From Hirudinaria manillensis (Eukaryota > Annelida > Clitellata > Hirudinida > Hirudinidae), in assembly GCA_034509925.1 (NCBI GenBank), contig CM067526.1:188501-252500 (forward strand): a stretch of DNA of 64,000 nucleotides. The letters are read 5' to 3'. The notes below the pieces were generated by a model. It was given only the letters and a program-made list of their open reading frames with translations, was not told the origin of the DNA and made no database searches. The position numbers were made by a program, and so were the translations under genes. This document shows, piece by piece, positions 23,630 through 35,600 of this stretch; within the stretch, counting starts at the first letter, position 1; each line of letters begins with the position of its first letter.

Positions 23630-25750
23630 TTAGCGTGATGGAATGAGCTCATAGGCAGGAGTTAGATAATCTCTTGGGACAAGTCCAATTGTACCCCTTA
23701 ATTCAGCTACCCACCATCCAAAATTGTCAAATTCCTGACTCAAGACAGTCATTATGTCTCCATGTTTGAATGAAAGCTCATCTTTGGCATCCCCTAAGCA
23801 ATCCCATTTGCCATAATACATTTTGTCATATGGAAGTCCATCTTTGCTACTCACTATTCCTGATTTACTTTGAGATGCTGGCAAAGTTGCAGATTTGTTT
23901 GAAATTTTGGAACTTTGGGGCGCAGCCGGCGGCGGTTTAATTTGCTTGATGGGCTGCTGAGGAGGAACGGAAGCCGGTCGGCTCTCGGCAACGTCGTCGT
24001 AAATTTCATCCGAATCATCGACGACTTGAGACGGTGCCTCTCTTGATTTGGCAGTAGATATTTCAGGAGTTTCGGTAGCAATGTCATCATACAATTCCTC
24101 ATCAGCGTCCGTCGGATTTTCTAGTTAATAAAGTTTTGAATCATTGATTTCAAGAAATACAGAATAATGAGCAAATTATTCTACCAGGTTGAATTTCAGG
24201 AGCATTTTCATATGTGTCCTTCTCTTGATCATCCTCATATGCATCATCTTCATTTTTGTCTGAAATGGAAGGACGAGATCCTACCAAAAAAAAAAAAACA
24301 ATTCCTTATGGCATTAACTTGACATTTAATAACATTTTTGCATGATTCAACTGTAATGTCATATGGTATTATCTGTCAATAGCAAAGGAGACAAGGAAGG
24401 TCCATGTTCTGTGTTTGTATGTTGCTTCTGCATTTGAAAACCATACAAAACAAAACCATTACCACTCTTTTTCAGAACTTCCGATTTCAGTGAAGAGGTC
24501 CATTTCATGAGTTCTTCTTTATTTCCAGCTGCAAACTAAATGATTTTGAAAATGGTCATCAGTAAGAATTTTCTTGAAATAATTGAGATAATCTATCAAC
24601 ATAAATAAAAATTATTGTCTGTCATAAACAACCTGGAACGATTTCCTGCCCGGACAAATTAACTCAAAAATAAATTCTTTGTTCTGTCCACTCGGAACTT
24701 TTACCTCGTAACCTTTTAATTAGTAAAATGATTTATTTTCAGAAGACAATTTGAATGAGTACCATGAATGATGAAACAAACCAAATAAGTGAAAGGAAGA
24801 GCTAGGTTTCTTGCTATGAACATTATCAAAAATGGAGAACAATCCTCCCTCCACAACACAATATTTTCTTCCAGCAAAATTTTTTAATTTTGTAACAAAG
24901 CCAAGTTTACTTTTCCCAGCTATTGAAAAATAAAAGTGATACATTTTCTGAATAATGTGAAATAAATAAGACAAAATATATTACCAGATTTTCTGATTAA
25001 AAAGCCCCTGACTGAATAATCTGAAAATAATTAGATACATTTGCATAAGAAAAAACTCAGAAGCCATCAAATAAAAACAACAATGTTTTACCAAATAGTT
25101 TATGAATCAAATAGTAAATAAATTGCAATTAATGTGATAAACTTCAGTTTTGAAAAAAAAACACACATAGTAAGAATTATTGGGTTATGCATTAATTGCT
25201 CAGTGCTTTGCCACTTCCAAGTTTCTAAAAAAATTTAACATAGATGATAGACTAAACTATTTTTACAAATTATTACCATCAGATAAAGATTGATTTTCAC
25301 TAAGATCTGGTGAAGACTTGTGTTTCTTTAATTGTTGCTTGGGGGAGTCCTCTGTTCCGATATCTTCATACAATTCCTCACTTGGGCTTCCTGATGAAAC
25401 TTTGTCTGCTGCATTCGAAAAAAAGTCAAAAATTTGTTAAGAAACAATTTAAATAAGTTTGCTTTTAATGATGGCAGTTTTAACGACTAACCATTATTAG
25501 TTTTCGCCAAGTTTAGCTGCGGGTAGTCCTCCCCAATTTTCTTTATTTTTTCAATAAGTTTAGATTTCCTGACTAAGTCCTGCTTTGTCAATTTGGAACA
25601 TTTTAGCTCTTCCAAATAGTCGACAACATCTGAAAGAAAGAAAAACAAACGTAGTAGCAAATGGTTCTATGTGTACGCCCACAGATAGACGATTCAGCAA
25701 CCTCGTAACAAAGAGCTTACGATTTCATCAAAATTGTTATCTGACATCAT
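23630..25750 (-). CDS. Skap: Src-kinase-associated phosphoprotein (SKAP-type adaptor), 9 exons, 410 aa
   Basis: SKAP proteins are cytosolic adaptors that link Src-family kinases and ADAP/integrin signalling to membranes. Order: N-terminal helical region (VVDYLEELKCSKLTKQDLVR; SKLIEKIKKIGEDYPQL), acidic Tyr motifs, PH domain (AGKSKLGFVTKLKNFAGRKY ... GYEVKVPSGQNKEFIFELIC ... GNKEELMKWTSSL, about residues 115-215), linker with more Tyr motifs, and C-terminal SH3 (YYGKWDCLGDAKDELSFKHG ... GWWVAELRGTIGLVPRDYLT). The SH3 and its AYE-type tail are close to SKAP1/2. Exons: 25750-25702, 25629-25492, 25408-25277, 25021-24986, 24919-24782, 24712-24633, 24535-24463, 24280-24185, 24120-23630. They sum to 1233 nt in phase. 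The protein is somewhat longer than vertebrate SKAP (about 359 aa). It is divergent from Selenot. Confidence 0.93.
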
Positions 25751-26042
25751 ATATTTTATTGTTAGAACTAACAAGAATCTATAGCAACTTGCGCAAGCAC
25801 AGATTGATTTTCAACTTCCTTGTGAGGCGGTTTAACATAATTTAACAAGGAAGTAATTAATTGCATGGCTTTACAAATGTATTTCCCCAAAGTATTACCC
25901 GCCTTTGATTTGATCCGTTTCTTTCTAAATGGTTCAAAGCGTTAATAATAATAATTATTATTATGCGATGTCATCAAGTCTTGTCCAACGCCATTCTGAC
26001 AACTTTGTTTAGATGATCTTTGGTCGCCGTTCGCGATTCACG
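25751..26042. promoter_or_regulatory. Shared divergent promoter region, Skap / Selenot
   Basis: Only 292 bp separate the two start codons, and the genes point away from each other. Both 5' UTRs and core promoters must fit here unless upstream non-coding exons exist. No TATA box was seen. An AATAATTATTATT palindromic AT run lies near 25945-25965. This suggests a bidirectional TATA-less promoter (inference). Confidence 0.6.
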
Positions 26043-26907
26043 ATGTCGTTTTATGTATCTCTGGCGTTTTTTCTTGTGATAGGTTTTGTGTCCGATGGCA
26101 CCGGAGCTCAGAAATTGTCAAAAAATGTCAATTCCTTGAAATTTGCCAAATTTTCCGGCCCGTCCCTTACATTCTTATTCTGGTGAGTTTTGCCTTCAGC
26201 CAACGATTTGTCAAAATGTATCACGAATTTACTTTGTTGAATTAATGCATTAATTGTTATTTTTTTATTCCAGCCATTCATGAGGGTACAGGAAAGTGTA
26301 TGATCAGTTTGCATATGCCATCCAACAGAAATATCCAGAACTGATCATTCAAGGCGATAATTACCCACCTTTACCGCTTTATGCACATTTAGCGCAAGTC
26401 CTCGGCATAATGAAAATCATTCTCATAATTCTTATTGCCAGTGGTCAGAACCCTTTCAACTGGCTTAATCTTAATGCTCCATCATTCTACACTTGGGCCT
26501 TAGAGAATAAGGTTTGCACAAGACCAGTTATTTGGAGTAAAATGCTATTCATCACTACTTTTATTTTCAGATTTATGCCTGCATGATTTTGTTCTTCATT
26601 TGCAATGCTGTTGAGAGCACACTGATATCTACTGGTGCTTTTGAGATATCTTTCAATGGTATAATCACATTTCTTGCCTTCTTAGATTTATTTTACTCAT
26701 GCATTATTATGGGGTTGTTACCAATTTCTTATCTGATTAACCATTTTGGCCAAGTGGCAACAATCCATCACGAGCTCATGAAATTTTACCTCGTTTACAA
26801 CAGACGTCCCGGTTTGGTCAAAATTGGAGACGGGACGCATTCCGTCGCCTCAAGAAATGTTTCAAATCCTCGACAATCACATGAAAATGATTCCGAAACA
26901 AAACTAA
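26043..26907 (+). CDS. Selenot: Selenoprotein T (thioredoxin-like ER selenoprotein) with in-frame UGA Sec codon, 4 exons
   Basis: SELENOT is an ER-membrane oxidoreductase with a CxxU (C-x-x-Sec) redox motif. Exon 1 (26043-26182) encodes a signal peptide (MSFYVSLAFFLVIGFVSDG) and FSGPSLTFLF. Across the junction to exon 2 (26274-26511) the text reads C-H-S-UGA-G-Y-R-K-V-Y, that is CHSU, aligned with human CVSU-GYRRV. Exon 2 continues YPELIIQGDNYPPLPLYAHL and the membrane segment IMKIILIILIASGQNPF. Exon 3 (26571-26658) has IYACMILFFICN and STGAFEISFN. Exon 4 (26804-26907) has DVPVWSKLETGRIPSPQEMF and QILDNHMKMIPKQN-stop. All phases agree. The total is 570 nt, giving 189 residues including Sec. 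Naive gene finders would stop at the UGA or mis-start at the Met of VYDQF downstream. A SECIS element is required in the 3' UTR and I could not place it confidently. Confidence 0.96.
26281..26283 (+). other. Selenot: UGA selenocysteine codon of Selenot
   Basis: This TGA lies in frame between Cys-His-Ser and Gly-Tyr-Arg. That is exactly the Sec position of the SELENOT CxxU motif. Strong homology continues on both sides, so it is a recoded stop and not a pseudogene mutation. Confidence 0.95.
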
Positions 26908-27116
26908 CTGAAACTCCACCAGTAGAACTCAAAATTAGTTAGTCTGGTTATTATTTATTGATAGTCCGTTAAATTTCATAGTTCTCTTCTGAAGCTTTGA
27001 TAAACTAATAGTTTGATATTTCAACATGAGCTTGAAATACTGTGTTTGATAAATATCAGCACATGATGACTAACATGAACTAATTAATAATTTATGATGT
27101 ATTTCAGGACTCGAGA

Positions 27117-27284
27117 TGCACGAGGAATTAGGCTTTGTGAGGCTCATGAAGATGTCCATGAAAATCACTCACGTGAAAATGAGCATCCGAATTAAAGTCT
27201 TCGGACCCCCACGATGGCAGGCGGTCCGACAGATTTCTCTCCTTTTCGAAGCCGTTCCTCCCGTCTCTCGATCTTCTCGATAGT
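27117..27284 (+). other. GC-rich, hairpin-rich island 0.2 kb downstream of the Selenot stop
   Basis: The island is more GC-rich than its flanks. It is preceded by an acceptor-like TATTTCAG and stays open on the plus strand for about 55 codons (MHEELGFVRLMKMSMKITHV... to a TAG). It contains inverted repeats: TCCGAA/TTCGGA, CGGACC/GGTCCG and GCTCAT/ATGAGC. It may be 3' UTR carrying the SECIS, a spliced 3' exon, or an unrelated exon. The sequence does not decide between these. An AATAAA at 27468 is the first clear poly(A) signal after Selenot. Confidence 0.4.
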
Positions 27285-27467
27285 AATGGAACAGGAAATA
27301 TTTTTTTATGTTGATTATTTATATGCTGTTTTGTACATTTGTGAAGAATCTGGATGGAGCTTCTTTTCCATTTGTAGTCTTTTAGAGCTAAGTAAATTCT
27401 TAAACTCTTAAATGAAGAAACCTTTGTATAAACGTCTCAAGGGAGTAATTAGGTTAAAACTTCTCTT

Positions 27468-27473
27468 AATAAA
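27468..27473 (+). terminator. Candidate Selenot polyadenylation signal
   Basis: The AATAAA lies about 560 bases after the Selenot stop, leaving a 3' UTR long enough for a SECIS element. Confidence 0.45.
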
Positions 27474-30400
27474 GATTGTGCTACGGTTTTCACGATTGCG
27501 AGTCCGAGCTCGGCAGTGGCGCGTCGGTGCTTTATCGAACCGTTTCGATGACTGAGATCACGATTCTTTGGAGAATTCAACTTTGAATTGGAGTGGACGG
27601 TAATGGTTAAATTTTGGGTAATACCTTTGTAAGCAGGAAATTATTAGAAATAAAACTTATGCTGTGCAATTAAGGGCTGGGAACTTGCAATGGACCGATC
27701 AGGAGAAGATTATGAGAGCTGGGATGACATTCATCCCTGTATTCTTCTAATAATAGCTAACAAATAGGAAATGACCCTTCTTCCGTTTATGGCGCAGGTT
27801 GAGGCGCGCTTAGGCGATGACTCGCTTATAAGAACTAAAAAAACTGGAGACCGATTTCGACGTAGTTGTGCGCTTCTGTGGTCTTCACTAAATAACTTGA
27901 TAACTCGCTAAGAGAGATTTTATTGAAGATTGGTGAGGGGGATTTTCGTGAGCTTTTTTTAAAAGACTTAACGCGCAAAATTCCGATTTTTGAATGCCAG
28001 TTTTTCCTGTCGCAGACGATGCTGATGGCGGAGGAGGTGATTCCAAGCCAAGCAAATGGTGAAGGTGAGATAAACAATGCTTTTCCAACCGTTTAAAACA
28101 CCTCTCAACCAAGTGATGAGGGTGTAACTTGAAATTCTTGGCTTACAGAAGAATGTATTTCTTTTTACCCAAGTGAAGATATCTAACAGGTTTTTTTTGA
28201 GTTCTCGATTTATTGTTTTTAAAAAGCCGCTAAGTCGCGTTGAAATAGATGATTTTTAAATCCACTCAAGTGGGAGTTAACATCAAAGCTTGAGTTAACT
28301 TTTATGTCTGTTGGAATTTCTTCTTGAGTTATTTGTTGGAAATTTTATTTTTTACTGAACCTTTACGGAACAAATAAGGAATTGTGCCTGGAAACTTCTG
28401 GAAGCCAAAGCTAATTTATTGCACGAACACTTCCTAGTTTTGTTACTTGTAAAGTTTACGTGAAATAAACTGCGAATTGAAGACGCTCCAAATGTCCTTT
28501 TGTTCCAACGGAGGAGTTTGAAATGATTAAAAACAGGACGTGTTTTATTTTTATGCAGAGAACGATTAAGGTTATGGAAGCCGAAAAATTGTAAATGGCT
28601 TAGATGGAATGTTGTGAAAAGAGGAAACTATCATAAGAGAATCTGTGCTGGCATTCTTGTGATGCCAATAAATGATTGCCGGAGAAAGCTTTGTAATATG
28701 TGCAAGCAAATTTGTCACTGTGTTTTTATTTTATTGCAAATGTGTTTGAGTGGGAATCGTGCGAAATCCTTTGATTGCTCAAAGATCGCGATCAGGTTGC
28801 CAGGGGTATTGCTTCTCATGGCCGAGAATGAAGAAAAAGCACAAAAAAATCTTGTTTGTTTTCTGCGAGTAATTCCAATAGTATGCACAATTCTTGTGTA
28901 CGTTTCGTACAAGGCGCCTGTCTTTTCAAGAGCAGAGCAAAAGAGAGAAAAGTTTCTTCATAGCATAGCGATGGAAAATTGCAGAGCATTGGCTCTCCAT
29001 CCGTTCTTGCAGATGCTTTGCAGACTCGGCACCGCATGGAACTAATTCTCCGCCAGCACTCCATCCCAGAAAAGCTGCCTCCGTTAAAGAGCGTTGGAAC
29101 AACCGAGATTGCATTCATTCGTTTTTCCATCCCTTCTGCTGCTTCGCTATAATTCACGATGAGAATCTTAGTCGGTTATTATTGACCTACCGGTAAGGAA
29201 TTTTCAATCATACTTGGTGTTTTCTTACTTTACTTTCTGTTTCGTGCAATTTTCATCAGAAACGTCTTAAATTAGATTTTCGTCGTGTACGTAGGCTGGC
29301 CTGTCACTTGCGAAAAATTTCTTTTGATCGCTACGCAAACTCGTGTAAATACTCGCGTAAAACAACTAGATATTTTTGTAAAATCATTTAAAATCTGTCA
29401 AAACTTTATCGCAGATTTCGAGAAAATTTCTTAATAAAGTTTGCGGTGAAGCTAAAAGTTTGAAGAACGAATTACGTGTCATAACGCCGAACTGGCGTCA
29501 ATTTTAATTCGATCCTTTCCTATGTATTTATAATTATTATTTATAAATATTTCCTTTAAGAAGAAAAAGTTTTTTTCAATCAGATTTTTGTTTGGTGACT
29601 TCCTTCAGAGGATGGTACTAAAACAAAGCGCACAAGCGTCGTCGCGTAGCAGATAAACATTTTGCCGAAAATTTTTCGTTTCCTACTTGAATTTCAGACT
29701 TGTTGCGAATATCAAACAAATAGTTAATTAATTAATTTAAGCTATTTAATAAATAATGGTATCATTTACAGAACTTGTAACTTTGAACATCATGTTCTCA
29801 ACCTTTTACTTTTGCCGCCTCTTCATTCTTACATTCTAAGCATGAAGCGAAGACAATTCACAAAATAAAAACAAAGAATTTAATAAATCCATTCATTTTA
29901 AACTATTAATGTTAGCATTGTTTAATATCCTGTGTTTTCGGGATCCAGGCAATAACACTTTCTGGCAAAGCTTTGCTTTGTTAGCGACAGTGTTCTGTTG
30001 TGCAAAGATGCGATCTGGTTTGTATTTCCCCTCATGGTGAATAGAAAACTCTTAATGTCAAACTACGAGTTGCGGGCCTCTTTAGTAATAAATAAATAAA
30101 TAAGTAAATTAATTAATTAATAGAAATATGATAAATATTTCATTGATGTCAGATCCTCATCTATTATCTGCATTTTCTGGACAAATTGTCGTTCGATTTT
30201 TTACATCAACTTTGAAACGAAGGAGTCCTGAAATTTGATTCTTTTATTTAAATCAGCTCATAAATATTAGTCTAATATGGCACCTGGTTGATTTAAGAAT
30301 CGACAATAATTCGTTATCTTTCGCCGTGGGTATTATTGTTGTTATTTCAGTGGTTACGTGATCAATTCCCCCTCGAGAATCAGAATATTTCCACTCATCG

Positions 30401-32674
30401 AGATCTGCATAAATTGAATCGAATCTGTTCATTTTGAACGAGCACATGACGAGTACGATTTCATCGTCTTTTTTTTTGCGAATCTATGAAATGAATATCT
30501 CAAAATATGAGTCGATTGGCTGGTTCAGAGCTTTCGCCGGTGCTAGCAACCTAGAGGCAATTATAGGCGACAGCAGAATCTCAAGTTCTGCTTCTTAGCA
30601 GCATCGAGAGATGAGGAATGTACATCACTGACATTCCACTCCGGTATCGATGTGTCTCGTCTGTTCCTAAATTCTCCGGCTTTAAGAAATCCTCATCACG
30701 TTCTTGAGGAGACATCGGGTCCCAGGCTGTTATCAACAACAACAACAACAACAACAACAACTTTGCAGAATCTGATAAAATTAAAGCATTTCTTTTCTTC
30801 TTCGGTTCTGCTGTTTCGTTGGTCTTTAGTTTCGTTGTTCAACACTTTTTAACTGGACTCGAATTCGATGCAGTCAATCAATCAATCAATCGATCTTTGC
30901 ATCCAGGCCGAACACTTTACACGGTCATCGCTAGAAAACTTTCTGCCTGCACGGGCATCGGTTCACACGTGCACAGCGAACCGAAGCACATGCTCCGGCA
31001 CTGCCTAGCGAGCACAGCCATGTCACAGAAGGAAGCAACACCGGTGTTGTTGGGAACAACTTGTCGCTAGCTGCTGGCTAGCCCAAGACATGCACTGCTT
31101 GCTGTTTTCCCTACTTTTTCATCGTCTCCGACCGCCTAATATTTTGCCGCCAATTTAATTCAGAGCCAAGTTTTATTATCGAATTTTTCGATCGTTAGGA
31201 AAGTTTCTGCGCACATTTCGACGTCTTGTGAAGATGAACGATTGTTCTTCTCTAAGTCGACAGATAATTGCCTCCTCCTCTTCCTGCTCCTCCTCATCAT
31301 CACCGTCATCATCATCATCATCATCAACAACAACAAGTGCTCGGGGAACTACTCTCCGAAGCAGCAAGAAAAAGCAATGACAGATCGTGCTGGTAGTCAT
31401 TTGCTGCATTTCATGCAGGCACCATTAAAACTAAAAGTAAACCATTTAATACCATTTAATGTGACGACATTAACTCGTACGACGTTGACCTGGAAGGTAT
31501 TCAAAAATCTTTCTCGTCAAATGATTTCATTAATTGACCTCATAAGTGGTTGCTCTCTTTTTTGTAAACAGAAATGTATGCAGCGCTGAGTTTCAGATGC
31601 TATTATTAAATTGCTCGAGAAATTTCCGAGAATTCATGGAAGAAAAAACTAATTTTTTCTCGTTCATTCATTCATTGAACAACAGCAATTTTCGCTTGGA
31701 GCCATTTTGACCAGAGACATTGCTTCTCTTCATGACTAAGCAGCAAAAGCATTATTCTGGTCCTTATTTATATGCCACTATTTGTAGAGTGATTTGCTGC
31801 AAACAAAAATCTCCGGCCAATCTCCGTCCTTTCTCATGTTCCTGATTTGAGCTCAGAACTCAGAGCAGGGGACCTTTTACTTTGGGGCTTGGGAATGTCA
31901 ACATACTCATAAGATCTCTCGTAAGAGCAACAACCTCATCTTGCACGAGGCATTTATCTAGCGCACCATTATGTCGAGGTCGTAAAATATTTTCAATTTC
32001 GTGGACAACATTCTATCTTCGTCTGCGAATAATGTCCCCGAGCATCATCAGAGCACTTCTCAGGAGCTAATTTTCTCTGAAATAACCATCCAGGTTCGAT
32101 TGACTCAGTCAACTGAGTTTTCTCCTTTCTCTCGGCGTTCACCATCTCTCCCGCCATTTCTCGATCGCTAGGCGATGATGAGGACGTCGACGATGAATGA
32201 TCTTGCGCTTTGCTCAAATCTCTGGCAAGTTCGGAACACCACTGGCTAGGAATCTTTCTAAAAGATGCTCGCCTTTTGCACCCTGCACTCTCACTTTCTA
32301 TCTTATTCTCTCCCTTATCTTGGCAAGAGGAAGCCAATAACGTATCAGCCATCATCATCCCCTCAGTGCCTCTGTGTATGAGCTCTCATGACGGTGGTGA
32401 CTGTACAGTCGAGCAGGACTTGTTTCATCAGCACAACGCACACTGCGAGCCTTTTTGAGCTGTTGCGATGCACTACGCGATGCTAGTTCAACTTTTGCTG
32501 TGAGCAAGAGCCGTCCGTCCGTCTCTTCGCTTTGATTTCGCGACAGGAAATCACTTTTAATTTCTACATTTAATAGACATTAGAATAAAGAATAAAAGAA
32601 AGTAAAACACCTTCTTCTTCTTTTTCTTCTTAATTTCTTTCTTTTCCCTGTTGGAATTTGAACTTTGACAGAAC
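27474..32674. other. 5.2 kb interval upstream of the zinc-finger gene
   Basis: No protein-coding exon chain was recognised. ORFs up to 143 codons (28614-29045) have no family resemblance or compositional support. It contains a (CAA)n run at 30733-30762, a CTC/ATC-rich tract at 31270-31335, and a CpG-richer part around 30600-31080 and 32400-32560. A CT-rich tract followed by TTTGACAG ends three bases before the zinc-finger ATG, so a 5' UTR intron, with a distant first exon in this interval, is likely. Confidence 0.5.
30733..30762. repeat. (CAA)n microsatellite
   Basis: About ten CAA units with no interruption, in the gene-poor stretch upstream of the zinc-finger gene. Confidence 0.9.
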
Positions 32675-35600
32675 ATGGATGGTGAGCTTCGGTGCCTCGT
32701 TGCGAGCGACATTCCAACGCCTCACAAACTTCTTGTCGTTTCAGAAAACTTCGCGGAATTCGTCAGGCAGAAGAAAGAAAGAAGTTCAAGTCCACCGTCG
32801 CAGACTGACATTCCAGTCGTTTCCCTCCATCAGAGTCTCTTGCGTCAGCACCACCTTTGTCTCAACAAAGAGCAGACTGTTCCACAGCGACAAGATCATC
32901 ATCATCATCATCATCAAGAGCAGGAGCACCAACCGACTCAAGAAGAGAGAGAGCATCAGATGTTGGTGAATGATTCACAACAGCCTCCCCTACCTCTGCA
33001 ATTCCCCCGGAAACTCGCCGAAGTTTCAGGCAGCGAATCTCCACCTGTTGCCCGGCCACTGACTCCTCGCTTCAATTCCTCGTCTTCAATTCAAACGAAA
33101 CCGACATCATGGACCTGCAGTCTCTGTCCGCTCAAATACAAACGACCGGCCGACCTGAACAGACACATGAAGCGTAAGCACGGCATGTCACTCATGAAGA
33201 ACGACAAGAACGTCTTAGTTCCGATCGTCATATCGCAGCAACACAAACAACAACAAACCGCCGTCGACTGCAACAACACCTTGGACCTTCAACCGCTCAA
33301 CTTGTCCTTAAAGTGCGCCTTTTCTGACGCCTCTTTCGAGTCTGCAGAGAGCATTGAATCTGAAATGATGATTGACGACGATCAACCTTTGGACTTGTCG
33401 GCCAATAAAAACAATCCAATCGATTACAGGCAGAAGACGCTCAACAAGAATTTCGACCGCTGCGTCGTCGACGGCAAAGTCTACAACAGCTCTTCCAAGT
33501 AATCAGGCCCTTTCATTAATTAATTATGACTGACTAATTGGAAATATTTTTATTTATTTGATTATTTATTTATTATTTCTTAACTTCAACTTTTCACTCC
33601 GACTCAGGATTAACGTGACAGAGAAGAGTCTACTCAACGGTGCCATTCCAAATAGTCAGACGAATGCTTTCCACCCTTCGAGGACGTCCATTTCTGCCCC
33701 TGCCATCCGCTATCGTCCGTTCAAGTGCTCCGAATGCGGCCGCCGGTCCAACTGGAGATGGGACTTGAACAAGCACATTCGCACCAGCAACCATCCCCAG
33801 GCCCATCTCATCGAACTGTCGGAGCACGTAGCTAGAGCTACATTCCACGAAGTCTTGAAGAAAGACAGCTCTTATTGCGACGCCATCCTCCCCAACATTC
33901 AGAACCTGCGACCCGATTCCGACGGTTCTCCCGCGATCCAGGCTCCGGGCATTCCGCTGCAGTGCAAGCAGTACCTGTGCAACTCCTGCGGTTATCGTTC
34001 CGGCTGGAAGTGCGACATGGTGAAACACGTCAAACTGCTGCACAACTCCACCAGCATAACCCTCCTGACGGAAATCGGGGCCAAGGAAATGCTACCGAAT
34101 TACGAGAAACGTTGCCAGGAAAGCGAGGACATTTCCGAACGTCCGACGGAAGATGCTCAGAGCAAAACTCTGTCCCCGGTCCGCTGCGGATTGCATTCCA
34201 ATCCTCTGGAAAACGGCGATTACCTCGTCCTCGGTTGCAATTCCGCGGACGGAAGTTTTCCGTTTTCGTCGTCTCACACGGTCGACGCTCGAAAGACGAA
34301 GAAGTTCAAGTGCTCTGCGTGCCCCTACAGGTCGAACTTCAGAAGCGACGTCGGTCGTCACATCAGACACAAGCACGACAGAGCGGCGTGCAGGATCGTC
34401 GTCATGTCCGAAGCGGAGGCCGCCTCTACTCTCGGAGAGTACATGGACACCTGGGCGAGAAAGAAGTTCGTTCCGAGTCCCAACAAGAGAAGATGCTTGG
34501 TTCCTCTGTCTTGTTTTCACGCCGCGGAGGCTTATCGTGGCGAATCCCACCTGCTGCCGTTTGCGACGTCGCCTTCTTCCATCGACCCGGCGAAGCCGTC
34601 GACCTTGGCCTTCGCTCGGGAATCGAGCTCGGAAAGTCAGACGAAGAAATCGAAACGTTGGTGGAAGTGCAGCAGCTGCGACTATCGGGATCAGAGCAAG
34701 GACGTGATCGTGCAGCACTGGCACTACGAGCACAACAACATCGCCGTCACTTCCGAGGACTCGCGGTTTTTTTGCGACGTCGTGGGACCGGTCGCCGAGC
34801 TCTCTTCGTTTCCGGAGTCGCGTCGAGACAAAAAAGAAGAAGGTCGAATTCCGGCCGAACTCGAGGAAATCTTCGACAGAGGATCGAACGAAAGTTCGAG
34901 CGACAGAAAAACGGAGTCGTCCGAGTTCGACGTTCCGGAAGGTAAAAGGACGTCGTGCGACATTTGTCCGTTTAAGACGAGCACCCGAGAACTCCTGGAC
35001 GTCCACAAAAACCACCACAAAGTCACAGAAAGCTGCACCTTCTCCTGCACGTTTTGTCCATACTTTGCTCCTACGTCGTCCAAGCTGAATCAGCATCTCC
35101 TTCTCCACGTGGAGGAACCTAATAAAAGTCCCCTCCGCACCAGTCCCCAAGAGTCGAACCGACCCGGCGAGGACTCGAAGTCCCGCGTCGAGGACGCAAA
35201 CCTTTCCTGCCTCCCTTCTTGCGGCAACTCGGAAAAGTCCCAGGACAAGGTTTCGATGTTTTTGATGACGAACGCCGTCCGTGCGGGCGGAAGGACGACC
35301 TACCTGTGTTCTCAGTGCCCCTACGTCAGCTGCAACAGGAACGACTACCTCTACCACAGGCAGTTCCACAGGCCTCGTCCGACGGCCTTCAAGTGTCCCC
35401 ACTGCCCGTACTGGGTCAGCCAGAAGAGACTTCTCTCGCAGCACTACAAGGTCCACGAGTCGGATTACCAGCAGAAGCACAGGGGCCAGGATTACGCAGA
35501 GGTCTCGTCGGAGCAGAAGGTCGAATGCTCGTCCGGAGACAAAAACAACAACAGCATTCGAACGACGAACGCGAACGGATCGGACGACTCCGGTCGTCAC

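Noticed and set aside
26296..26586. Selenot beginning at the Met before YDQFAYA
   Set aside because: This ATG overlaps the codon pair GTG TAT GAT out of frame with the true start. Homology extends upstream through the UGA into exon 1.
26583..26942. 119-codon ORF covering Selenot exon 3 and the following intron
   Set aside because: After STGAFEISFN the frame runs through an intron. The true exon 4 at 26804 lies in another frame and matches the SELENOT C-terminus DVPVWSKLE.
27055..27105. ATGA ... AA ... TGAT pattern as a SECIS
   Set aside because: Spacing partly fits, but the intervening segments do not pair into a helix of 10-12 bp. AT-rich chance match.
27413..27455. CCTTTG/CAAGGG hairpin after ATGA as a SECIS
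   Set aside because: The stem and an AA in the loop are present, but there is no GA on the 3' side to complete the non-Watson-Crick quartet.
28614..29045. 143-codon plus-strand ORF
   Set aside because: No recognisable domain or splice context, overlapping ORFs on the other strand, and composition like the surrounding non-coding DNA.
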